This document shows positions 1-6,369 of a DNA stretch of 6,417 nt, one piece after another. How positions within the stretch are numbered: position 1 is the first letter of the stretch; every line of letters starts with the position of its first letter. A program made the position numbers and the translations under genes. Origin of the DNA: an uncultured Leucothrix sp. (GTDB lineage Bacteria > Pseudomonadota > Gammaproteobacteria > Thiotrichales > Thiotrichaceae); assembly GCA_938004025.1 (NCBI GenBank), contig CALKXC010000071.1:1-6417 (forward strand), in the 5' to 3' direction. Under the pieces are notes generated by a model that was given only the letters and a program-made list of their open reading frames with translations, did no database searches and had not been told where the DNA came from.

Positions 1-9
1 TATTAAAAA

Positions 10-25
10 TCGGAACATTGTTCCA
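10..25. promoter_or_regulatory. Operator O1, probable IclR-family binding site for the divergent leftward promoter
   Basis: The core GGAACATTGTTCC (12-24) is a perfect dyad, GGAACA and TGTTCC around one central base. The 16 bases at 10-25 are the exact reverse complement of 122-137, so the site occurs twice in inverted orientation. It starts about 7 bp beyond the -10 box of the leftward promoter, so a bound protein would cover the transcription start, which is a repressor position. Short dyads next to an IclR-family gene are usually that regulator's sites. The shape is one base per half-site away from the KdgR core GAAACA-N-TGTTTC. Assignment to the gene at 180 is inference. Confidence 0.75.
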
Positions 26-31
26 AAATGC

Positions 32-61
32 AGTATATGGATTTTTATCAACCGCTGTCAA
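32..61 (-). promoter_or_regulatory. Strong sigma-70-like promoter reading leftward out of the window
   Basis: On the minus strand a consensus -35 box TTGACA (plus 56-61) is followed after 18 bp by TATACT (plus 32-37), a 5/6 match to the -10 consensus. Transcription would start near position 25, at the edge of operator O1. No leftward coding start lies inside the window, so the gene served is beyond position 1. Given the neighbours, it is probably a target operon of the IclR regulator. Confidence 0.6.
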
Positions 62-84
62 TCACCCCAATTGCAATAATTTGT

Positions 85-113
85 TTGCTAAAATTTGCCT
101 ATTGTTTTTTAAT
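85..113 (+). promoter_or_regulatory. Putative sigma-70-like promoter of the iclR-ATPase operon
   Basis: TTGCTA (85-90, 4/6 to consensus) and TTTAAT (108-113, 5/6) are separated by 17 bp. Transcription would start near 120, directly ahead of operator O2 (123-135). This mirrors the leftward promoter and its O1 site. The boxes are weaker than the leftward pair, as expected for an autoregulated regulator gene. Prediction from sequence only. Confidence 0.45.
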
Positions 114-121
114 TCGGTTAA

Positions 122-137
122 TGGAACAATGTTCCGA
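122..137. promoter_or_regulatory. Operator O2, probable IclR-family autoregulatory site
   Basis: The core GGAACAATGTTCC (123-135) is a perfect dyad with one central base. The 16-bp stretch 122-137 is the exact inverted copy of 10-25. The centres of the two sites (18 and 129) are 111 bp apart. The site lies about 9 bp past the predicted -10 box and 44 bp before the start codon at 180, where binding would block transcription of the regulator operon. Confidence 0.75.
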
Positions 138-179
138 ATTACTCAACGGATATCAAATATCCATTAACGATGAGGTCTC

Positions 180-989
180 ATGGCCAAGGTAAGCGGCTTA
201 AAAGTGGAAAACAGTGGATTGACGCGAGGCTTAAATGTCGTGTCTGCGATTGCTGAATCCAAAACACCGCTTCGGTTTGCAGACCTGCAATCAAAGTTAG
301 AGTTTCCTAAAGCGACGTTGCACCGTTTGTTGTCTAGCTTACAGTTGGAAGGAATGGTTCGTCTCGACGAAAGAAGCCAGACTTACCGAGTAGGGTATCG
401 CTTGCTTGAGTTGGCTAACATGGCTTGGAAGCAGTCGGATGTCAGGGACCTAGCTTACCCAATGATGTTGGATTTGGCAGAAGTCTCTGGTGAGTCTGTA
501 CAGCTTGCCGTATTAGTGGATTCTAATGCGGTTTATATGTCCCAGGTTGAGTCTGAGCAAAGCATTCGTTATACCGTGAGCGTTGGTGATAAGTCACCAG
601 TATATTGCAGTGGTGTAGGCAAGGCGATGTTGGCCATGCTGCCGCTTGACCAGCAAGATGCGTTAATTCAGTCACTCGAGTTTAAGCGTTATACCCAGCA
701 AACCATTACTTCTCCGGCTTTATTGCGCCGTCAGTTAAGTGAGATTCAAAAAACTGGCTTTGCAATAGACAATGAAGAGCATCAACACGGTGTTTGTTGT
801 GTTGCTTCGGCAATAGTTGACAGTTTAGGCATGCCTGTAGCGGCAATCAGCGTAACAGCACCCACATTCAGGGTGAACGAAAGTAATTTTCAGGATTGGG
901 GGGGAAGGGTTGCGAAAGCGTCAGATGCAATTGCACAGCGCCTTCAGCCCGATACCACATTGAGTTTAGAGGTGAGATACAATGGCTGA
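180..989 (+). CDS. IclR-family transcriptional regulator, KdgR-like
   Basis: This is a complete 269-aa cytoplasmic DNA-binding regulator, close to the usual IclR length. A winged helix-turn-helix covers about residues 13-75, with a recognition-helix segment PKATLHRLLSSL from residue 43. The effector-binding domain follows (about 85-260) and shows the family motifs SGVGKAMLA (144-152) and DNEEHQHGVCCVAS (197-210). From memory, stretches such as KR-T--TITS (169-178), DNEE (197-200) and PT-R (near 229-232) resemble E. coli KdgR, which senses 2-keto-3-deoxygluconate. That makes a sugar-acid regulator plausible, but the ligand is inference. The ATG at 180 was chosen because GAGG (172-175) precedes it. 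Two inverted operators upstream suggest autoregulation and control of a divergent operon. Its 3' end overlaps the transport ATPase gene. Confidence 0.93.
   Translation: MAKVSGLKVENSGLTRGLNVVSAIAESKTPLRFADLQSKLEFPKATLHRLLSSLQLEGMVRLDERSQTYRVGYRLLELANMAWKQSDVRDLAYPMMLDLAEVSGESVQLAVLVDSNAVYMSQVESEQSIRYTVSVGDKSPVYCSGVGKAMLAMLPLDQQDALIQSLEFKRYTQQTITSPALLRRQLSEIQKTGFAIDNEEHQHGVCCVASAIVDSLGMPVAAISVTAPTFRVNESNFQDWGGRVAKASDAIAQRLQPDTTLSLEVRYNG
968..984 (+). promoter_or_regulatory. Shine-Dalgarno and overlapping start of the ABC ATPase gene
   Basis: AGAGGTGA (968-975) is a strong ribosome binding site placed 6 nt before the ATG at 982. It lies within the last codons of the iclR gene, whose TGA stop is at 987-989. 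The 8-nt overlap means the two genes are on one mRNA and probably translationally coupled. Confidence 0.8.
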
Positions 990-2076
990 TGTAAAATTAA
1001 ACAAATTAGTTAAAGCTTTTGGTAAAGTTGAGATCATTCACGGGATTGATCTGGCTATCTCATCGGGTGAGTTTACGGTGTTTGTTGGCCCTTCGGGTTG
1101 TGGTAAATCAACACTGTTGAGATTGATTGCTGGCCTTGAAGAAGCTACCAGCGGAACGGTTGCTATTGGCGGTAAAGACGTTACCGATGTTGAGCCTGCG
1201 AATCGTGGTATTGCTATGGTTTTCCAGTCTTATGCGCTGTATCCGCACATGACCGTTGAAGAGAATCTTGGCTTTGGATTAAAAATGAATGGCGTTGACA
1301 AGTCCGTCATTCAAGAAAAGACCAAGCACGCTTCCGAAATTCTTCAGCTCGATAAGTTGATGTCACGGAAGCCTAAAGAGCTCTCGGGTGGTCAGCGACA
1401 ACGTGTGGCAATCGGTCGTGCAATTGTGAGAAACCCTGACGTATTTCTGTTTGATGAGCCTTTGTCTAATCTCGATGCTGAATTACGAGTGGAAATGCGT
1501 TTAGAGATTGGTAAGTTGCATCATCAACTTGGCAATACGATGATTTATGTTACTCATGACCAAGTCGAAGCGATGACCATGGCCGACAAAATCGTTGTTC
1601 TTAAAGACGGCTATGTTGAGCAGCATGGTTCGCCCCTAGAGCTATACACACATCCAGAAAATCTATTTGTTGCTGGATTTATCGGTTCACCTCGGATGAA
1701 CTTCATGCCGGTGACATTGGAGTTGAATGGGGTTGAAACAAGCACGGTTAAGTTGCCCGATGGTCAATCAGTCGAGTTAGGCTTTGATACATCCGCCGCC
1801 AGTATTGGTGACACCTTAACAATGGGTTTGCGTCCTGAAGACCTTTCAGGTCTTGAAGGTGATTTCAGTTTTGAGCTTAAAGTGGCCTTGTCTGAGCATT
1901 TAGGTGGAACGTCATTCCTATATGGTGAGTATGGGGATAACGATAACTTTGTGGTTGAGCGTTCAGGAAGTGATCGGACCAAAGCGGGCGAGTCGGTTGC
2001 TGTCTTTGTCAATGCTAGTAGTGCGTATCTGTTTGGAACAGATGAGCAGGCTTTCAGAAGGCGTGTTGAGGTTTAA
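982..2076 (+). CDS. Carbohydrate ABC transporter ATP-binding protein (MalK/UgpC/MsmK type)
   Basis: This 364-aa cytoplasmic ATPase should power an importer of the CUT1 sugar class (sugars, oligosaccharides, polyols or glycerol phosphate). Visible motifs are Walker A GPSGCGKST (36-44), Q-loop Gln82 followed by SYALYPHMTVEENL, signature LSGGQ (134-138), Walker B VFLFDE (154-159, catalytic Glu159), D-loop SNLD (162-165) and H-loop His192. The linker FIGSPRMNFMPV (233-244) and the GLRPEDL motif (282-288) mark the C-terminal OB/TOBE regulatory domain typical of MalK and UgpC. Length is near MalK's 371 residues. No permease or binding-protein gene is in the window, so partners must be elsewhere, perhaps in the divergent operon to the left. 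The substrate cannot be read from the ATPase alone. It is cotranscribed with the IclR regulator. Confidence 0.93.
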   Translation: MADVKLNKLVKAFGKVEIIHGIDLAISSGEFTVFVGPSGCGKSTLLRLIAGLEEATSGTVAIGGKDVTDVEPANRGIAMVFQSYALYPHMTVEENLGFGLKMNGVDKSVIQEKTKHASEILQLDKLMSRKPKELSGGQRQRVAIGRAIVRNPDVFLFDEPLSNLDAELRVEMRLEIGKLHHQLGNTMIYVTHDQVEAMTMADKIVVLKDGYVEQHGSPLELYTHPENLFVAGFIGSPRMNFMPVTLELNGVETSTVKLPDGQSVELGFDTSAASIGDTLTMGLRPEDLSGLEGDFSFELKVALSEHLGGTSFLYGEYGDNDNFVVERSGSDRTKAGESVAVFVNASSAYLFGTDEQAFRRRVEV

Positions 2077-2125
2077 AAATCAGTCACGTATGCCGTTAGT
2101 GCATATTGTAAGCAGATAAGCTAAT

Positions 2126-2242
2126 TAAGCTGTAAAGTTGCAGTTATATGATCGTGTGGTAGTGTTGGTTGCGATGTATACTTGTTCGCCGCGTATCTAC
2201 TGCGATTTCTATACTATAACAATTATTAAGATTTACAGCTTA
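2126..2242. repeat. 11-bp perfect inverted repeat spanning the lysR leader
   Basis: TAAGCTGTAAA (2126-2136) is matched exactly by its reverse complement TTTACAGCTTA (2232-2242). The right arm ends on the A of the lysR start codon. The arms are 95 bp apart. TAAGCT also occurs directly repeated at 2117-2122 and 2126-2131. The arms could be paired regulator sites or a long-range mRNA stem covering the start codon. I see no target duplication that would make it an insertion. The rest of the 2077-2241 gap holds only scattered -10-like sequences (TATACT at 2177-2182 and 2210-2215) without good -35 partners, and no clear terminator for the upstream operon. Confidence 0.5.
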
Positions 2243-3183
2243 TGGCACAACTACCGCCTCTCAACTCGCTTCGTGTATTCGAATCTGCAGCGAGAAACCT
2301 AAGTTTCAGTAAAGCTGCTGACGAATTATTTGTGACCAAAGCAGCGGTGAGTCACCAGATAAAAGCACTTGAAGATCACCTTGGCTTTCCACTCTTTGAC
2401 AGAAAAAACCGTGCAATAGAACTCACTGAGGCGGCAAAAGTAGCGCTCCCTAAACTTCGTGAAGCATTTAGTACCCTTTCAGAAGCGGTGCAACTCATGC
2501 GCCGCTATACAGAGCATGCAAGTGTAAACGTCTGTATGGCACCTTCTTTTGCTGCAAAATGGTTGGTACCTAGATTGCATAAATTCTCTGGGACTCATCC
2601 AGAAATTGATATGCAAATAACGGGCGATGATACTTTGATTACGAGTCGAAACTCGTCAGCAAATATGGATGAGTGGTTTCGCAGTGATAAAATTGACGTC
2701 ATCATTCGTTTTGGCAGTGGTAACTATCCTGGTTACCGAGTCGATAAGCTATTTGATGTTGCGGCGGTGCCGCTATGTAGTCCAAAGCTCTTGACCGAAG
2801 GTGAGCACCCACTCAAAGAGCCTAGTGATCTTCGTCATCACACATTACTTCATGACGATACGGGTTATGCTGGCCGGCCAAGTTGGGAAAATTGGTTAGA
2901 GTTAGCTAACGTTGAAGGGGTCGATACGCGTCGTGGTTTACACTTTAACCATGTGTTGCTAGTGCTGGGTGGGGCGATTGACGAGCAGGGGATAGGCCTC
3001 AGTATGGAGCCACTGGCTCAATATGATATTGATGCGGGACGTTTGTGTATTCCTTTCGATTTAAAAATGCCGCTTGAAAATTCTTACCATGTCATTAGAC
3101 CTGAGCAGGCTGACGACAATGAGGCTGTAGAAGCTTTTGTCGCGTGGATTCTCCAAGAAGCACAAGGCGAAGCCAGCAAGTAA
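2242..3183 (+). CDS. LysR-family transcriptional regulator, GcvA/AmpR-like
   Basis: This 313-aa regulator has the N-terminal signature of the GcvA/AmpR branch: LPPLNSLRVFESAARNLSFS (4-23), then the helix-turn-helix FSKAADELFVTKAAVSHQIKAL (22-43) and the recurrent HLGFPLFDR (46-54). A periplasmic-binding-protein-like ligand domain follows from about residue 92, with the family-typical IDVIIRFGSGNYPG segment. Members bind DNA as oligomers and often control a neighbouring or divergent gene. Here neither neighbour is an obvious target: upstream is a same-strand sugar ATPase and downstream is convergent ybbP. It is probably an orphan regulator whose targets lie elsewhere. True GcvA function cannot be claimed. 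The ATG at 2242 fits the conserved N-terminus, although the ribosome binding site is poor (only AAG-like sequence ahead of it). Confidence 0.92.
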   Translation: MAQLPPLNSLRVFESAARNLSFSKAADELFVTKAAVSHQIKALEDHLGFPLFDRKNRAIELTEAAKVALPKLREAFSTLSEAVQLMRRYTEHASVNVCMAPSFAAKWLVPRLHKFSGTHPEIDMQITGDDTLITSRNSSANMDEWFRSDKIDVIIRFGSGNYPGYRVDKLFDVAAVPLCSPKLLTEGEHPLKEPSDLRHHTLLHDDTGYAGRPSWENWLELANVEGVDTRRGLHFNHVLLVLGGAIDEQGIGLSMEPLAQYDIDAGRLCIPFDLKMPLENSYHVIRPEQADDNEAVEAFVAWILQEAQGEASK

Positions 3184-3224
3184 ATTTTCTGGCTTCGACT
3201 GTTTTTATGCTTCGTGTTCTTGGA
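3152..3224. repeat. Outer inverted repeat joining the 3' ends of lysR and ybbP
   Basis: TCCAAGAA (3152-3159) pairs with TTCTTGGA (3217-3224), and CAC (3161-3163) pairs with GTG (3214-3216) with one bulged G (3160). This places a second, outer stem around the terminator hairpin. The arms are coding sequence, giving the similar protein tails QEAQGEASK in LysR and QEHEA in YbbP. Confidence 0.5.
3168..3206 (+). terminator. Probable intrinsic terminator of lysR, straddling its stop codon
   Basis: A perfect 9-bp stem CGAAGCCAG (3168-3176) and CTGGCTTCG (3189-3197) encloses a 12-nt loop that contains the TAA stop of the lysR gene (3181-3183). Five Ts follow at 3202-3206, four bases after the stem, which is slightly far for an ideal terminator. 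In the minus direction no T tract follows the stem, so termination of ybbP there is less convincing. Confidence 0.6.
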
Positions 3225-5670
3225 ACAGCATCGCTGGAGCAACCTGTAGTAAAGGCCTTAAATTAATATACCCTGCAATACCCACTAAAAGTGCACCGCT
3301 AACGACACCAATAATGATTAAATAAGCATTGAAGGTTGGCTCTAAGTCGAATAACGAATAGGCTGCGATGTTGCTGCTGATCATTGCAAACGTTCCGGCT
3401 AACAGCCCTGAAATTGCACCGACCAATGCGAACTCTAGCAAAATAGTCTGTTTAAGTTGTTTACGGCTTGCGCCTATGGTTTTAAGAATAGCCAATTCAC
3501 GTCGGCGCTCAGCTTTTTGAGATTGAAGCGCAGCAAACAAGACGATTATCCCAGCGATCAAAGTAAATCCAAAGATAGCTTGAATAGCCATAGCGGCTTT
3601 TGAGATAAGATCTTTGATCTGCATCATAATCGCAGTAATATCGATCGCGCTCACACTGGGGTGATTTTTAACAAGCTCTGGTATTAATTTGCTGTTTTCA
3701 GGCGGCACATATAGGCTAGTAATTAACGTTTGAGGAAGTTGATCGACAGACCCATGGGCAACTAAAACGAAAAAGTTCGGTGTTAGGTTATCCCAGTTTA
3801 CGCGTCTAGTGCTGGTTATCCTTTGGGTCACCTTTTGGCCGCCAATGTCAAATGTTAGCGAGTCTCCAATACTCAATTCGAAGCGCTCCATAACGCTTTC
3901 TTCAACCGAGAAACCTGTTTTATCAGTTTCCTTAAACCATTCCCCTTCAAGCATAATATTGGCTGCGGGAAGGTCTTTGACCGATGACAAATTAAATTCA
4001 CGTTGCAACAAGCGCTTACTCCGAGGTGATTCATAATCATCTGGCGTAACAGGTTTGCCTTTAATCTCAACTAAGCGTCCACGAATTAATGGGTAGAGCG
4101 TAGGATTAATTTGGTTGGAGCTAAGATAGCGCTCTAACTCATCAACTTCATTAGGTTGAATATTGATAAGGAAGTGATTTGGTGCCTTTTCAGGGATGCT
4201 GTTTTGCCACCTTTCTAATAGGTCACTTTGCAGTGCCGTGAGTAATAATAAGCTAAATAAACCAATGCCAAAAACAACAATGAGTAACTGCAAGCGCTGT
4301 CCTGCGTTACTCAACGATCGAAGTGTGTATTGACTATTTCGACTAAAGCGTTTGAGCAAGCTAAGCAACAATGTAGCCACTAGCCAGAAAATAACTACTG
4401 CAGCGAGTACGCCGATGAAAATAAACAAACTTAGTTTTAAGTCTCTAGTTTGCATAAACATCAGCGCAAAGATGCCCGCTAAAATAGTCACTAATAAAAA
4501 CTTCCATAAGTTACCTCTCGCTGCGGCTTGCTTCTGGAAAATTTGTACAGGCGCGGTGTTCACCAGCTGTAATAGCTGTGGCGCAGAAAAGCTAAGCACC
4601 ATAATCCAAGCGGTTAGTAAACCCGTAATAGCTGGAATGATACTGGTAGTGGGCAGGTCTTGTTGTAGCATGTCCCTCAAGAAATACGCCACAATACTTT
4701 GTATTAGGTAACCAATGAATATGCCAAGTAAAGCAGCTGTCGTTGCTGTCAGAAATAGCTGGCTCATATAGCGATAAAGGATGCGCCTACGTGAAGCGCC
4801 CATGGTTTTTAAAACCGCTACCGTATGGGTTTCGTGGCGACTGAAGCTGTAGCTGGTTAACGCGATTGCAGCACCGGCTAGTATTACACTGAGCAGGGCA
4901 GCGGTGTTAAGAAAGCGCTGCGCACGTTGTAGTGCGGTGTTTACAGCTGGCGCACCGTCGTTGAGTGTTTCTAGCCTTTCCCCCGTTTTAAGTTGTTCTT
5001 TAAGCCAGCTACTCATTGTGCCGACTTGATCTTCAGTGCCTGCAAACAAATAGCTAAAGCTAGCGCGACTTCCTGGTGTTAACAGGCCTGTTGCAGGAAG
5101 GTCTGCTAGGGGCATTAAGACGGGTGGGGAAAATTGGAAAACATTAGAGCCTTGGTCTGGCGTTTTGATTAACGCTTTGCTTAGCTTAAATAGGCTTCTT
5201 CCAATTCTAACTTCGCTTCCAGGCTCGATGCTTAGCGAGCTGAAAAGAGCCGGCGCGGCCCAGACCTGACCGCTTCCCAGATTGTCTAAGCTGTCTTTGT
5301 TTCCATCGCGTTGCAAGGTGGTATTCGTTTCGACTGACCCTCGAAGTGGAAAGTTTGGAGTCACAGCCTTCACTTGGGCAAGCTTGAGACTATCACCTAC
5401 TGAAACCATGCTGCGAAAGCTAATCATTTCAGCTTGTTTTAGGCCTAAGGTTTCTGCTTGTGCGAGATAGGCTTTGTCCAGTGGGCGTGATGATTTAACA
5501 ATTAAGTCAGCCCCTAACAGCTTAGTTGCCTGCATTGTCATCGAGCGTTCTGTGCGGTCTGTAAAAAAGTTTACTGACGTTACTGCGGTAACCGAGATAA
5601 CCAAAGCTAAAAACAACAGCCTCAGCTCGGCAATGCGCCATGCCTGACGCCAAATCTTTAACAAATTCAT
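3205..5670 (-). CDS. ybbP: YbbP-like ABC transporter permease (FtsX/MacB superfamily)
   Basis: This 821-aa inner-membrane protein is close to E. coli YbbP in length (about 800). I count about ten hydrophobic segments: near 17-36, 254-275, 304-331, 345-367, 389-406, 412-438, 460-480, 695-716, 742-770 and 782-804. Large periplasmic domains lie at about 37-253 and 481-694. The protein is two FtsX-like halves: LKTMGASRRR (287-296) and LKTIGASRKQ (729-738) occupy equivalent places after a transmembrane helix, where such proteins contact the ATPase. The segment RRVNWDNLTPNFFV (622-635) is typical of YbbP-type permeases. The start codon overlaps the ybbA stop by 4 nt (ATGA). With YbbA it should form an export/extraction-type ABC complex acting on hydrophobic molecules in the envelope with TesA; that role is family knowledge, not seen here. 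It converges with lysR. Confidence 0.93.
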   Translation of the reverse strand: MNLLKIWRQAWRIAELRLLFLALVISVTAVTSVNFFTDRTERSMTMQATKLLGADLIVKSSRPLDKAYLAQAETLGLKQAEMISFRSMVSVGDSLKLAQVKAVTPNFPLRGSVETNTTLQRDGNKDSLDNLGSGQVWAAPALFSSLSIEPGSEVRIGRSLFKLSKALIKTPDQGSNVFQFSPPVLMPLADLPATGLLTPGSRASFSYLFAGTEDQVGTMSSWLKEQLKTGERLETLNDGAPAVNTALQRAQRFLNTAALLSVILAGAAIALTSYSFSRHETHTVAVLKTMGASRRRILYRYMSQLFLTATTAALLGIFIGYLIQSIVAYFLRDMLQQDLPTTSIIPAITGLLTAWIMVLSFSAPQLLQLVNTAPVQIFQKQAAARGNLWKFLLVTILAGIFALMFMQTRDLKLSLFIFIGVLAAVVIFWLVATLLLSLLKRFSRNSQYTLRSLSNAGQRLQLLIVVFGIGLFSLLLLTALQSDLLERWQNSIPEKAPNHFLINIQPNEVDELERYLSSNQINPTLYPLIRGRLVEIKGKPVTPDDYESPRSKRLLQREFNLSSVKDLPAANIMLEGEWFKETDKTGFSVEESVMERFELSIGDSLTFDIGGQKVTQRITSTRRVNWDNLTPNFFVLVAHGSVDQLPQTLITSLYVPPENSKLIPELVKNHPSVSAIDITAIMMQIKDLISKAAMAIQAIFGFTLIAGIIVLFAALQSQKAERRRELAILKTIGASRKQLKQTILLEFALVGAISGLLAGTFAMISSNIAAYSLFDLEPTFNAYLIIIGVVSGALLVGIAGYINLRPLLQVAPAMLFQEHEA

Positions 5671-6353
5671 GCCAATTTACCCGCGACTATACGATGGTGT
5701 ATCTGACATTGATCGGCTAGGGATTCATCATGAGTCACTAAAACCAGTGTGCTGTTGTTATCTTCTTGAAGTTTGAAAAGTAATTTTTCAATATCGTTAC
5801 TAGTGGCTTGATCAAGATTTCCAGTTGGTTCATCCGCAAACAATATTTTAGGCTTATTCACAAAGGCTCGAGCGAGTGCGATTCGTTGTTGTTCACCACC
5901 AGAAAGCTGTGTTGGTAGATGTTGTGCTCGCTCGCTAAGCCCAACTTGATCTAATGCTTCTTCAGCCATTTGCTTTGGGTTTTTGTGTGTTTGCTCAAGC
6001 TCAAGTGGAAGCATAATGTTTTCAAGCGCGCTCAGGTTATTCATTAAATGGAACGATTGAAAAACAAAACCCACCTGCCCAAGGCGCAGTGCAGCTCGTT
6101 GGTCTTCATCCAGACTCTCCATTGGTTGGCCTAGCAATTTGATATCACCCGCACTGGGTGCATCTAATCCTGCTAATAAACCTAGCAGCGTGGTTTTGCC
6201 TGATCCTGAAGCCCCTGTAATAGCGACGGAACTACCTTGAGGTATTTGCAGCGTGATATCATCCAAAATAGATAGCGACTGATTATTTTTTAGTTGGATC
6301 TTTTTAGCCATATTGATTGTCTCAATGGCATAGCTAATCTCTTTTTCTGACAT
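5667..6353 (-). CDS. ybbA: YbbA-like ABC transporter ATP-binding protein
   Basis: This 228-aa ATPase is of the LolD/MacB-like class. With Met1 at 6353 the motifs are Walker A GASGSGKT (47-54), Q-loop Gln99 in VGFVFQSF, signature LSGGEQQR (150-157), Walker B ILFADE (170-175, catalytic Glu175), D-loop GNLD (178-181) and H-loop His208. The frame stays open up to an ATG at 6395, but 6353 is preferred. It gives the family length (228 aa, as I recall for E. coli YbbA) and keeps the first beta strand (AIETINMAKKI), which a start at 6311 would lose. The predicted promoter also starts transcription near 6378, downstream of 6395. The ATGA overlap with ybbP shows translational coupling. It energises YbbP on the cytoplasmic side. 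Confidence 0.93.
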   Translation of the reverse strand: MSEKEISYAIETINMAKKIQLKNNQSLSILDDITLQIPQGSSVAITGASGSGKTTLLGLLAGLDAPSAGDIKLLGQPMESLDEDQRAALRLGQVGFVFQSFHLMNNLSALENIMLPLELEQTHKNPKQMAEEALDQVGLSERAQHLPTQLSGGEQQRIALARAFVNKPKILFADEPTGNLDQATSNDIEKLLFKLQEDNNSTLVLVTHDESLADQCQIHHRIVAGKLA

Positions 6354-6356
6354 GGT

Positions 6357-6369
6357 ATTAGGACCTAAT
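6357..6369. promoter_or_regulatory. 13-bp perfect palindrome between the ybbA and tesA starts
   Basis: ATTAGG-A-CCTAAT is a perfect dyad around A6363. It supplies an AGG on both strands, about 10 nt before the ybbA ATG on the minus strand and 11 nt before an ATG at 6374 on the plus strand. It may therefore provide both ribosome binding sites, or it may be a repressor site within the ybbA leader. Confidence 0.45.

Noticed and set aside
1906..1918. GGAACGTCATTCC inside the ATPase gene, resembling the operators.
   Set aside because: Three of 13 positions differ and the inner dyad is broken. It is coding sequence (GGTSF region) far from any promoter.
2087..2106. Small hairpin TATGC / GCATA after the ATPase stop, as a possible terminator.
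   Set aside because: The stem is only 5 bp and no T tract follows.
1764..2119. Short open frames on both strands over the end of the ATPase gene.
   Set aside because: They overlap the well-supported C-terminal TOBE region, have no ribosome binding sites and show no recognisable domain.
2126..2242. The inverted repeat as a miniature transposable element.
   Set aside because: There is no flanking target duplication, no second copy in the window, and the right arm runs into a start codon.
3215..3227. TGTTCTTGGAACA dyad near the end of ybbP.
   Set aside because: The half-sites are in the opposite order and spacing from the operators, and it lies in coding sequence at a convergent junction.
4352..4711. 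A 119-codon open frame on the plus strand.
   Set aside because: It lies wholly antisense to ybbP, has low-complexity Ser/Lys/Ile-rich composition reflecting transmembrane codons read backwards, and matches no family I recognise.
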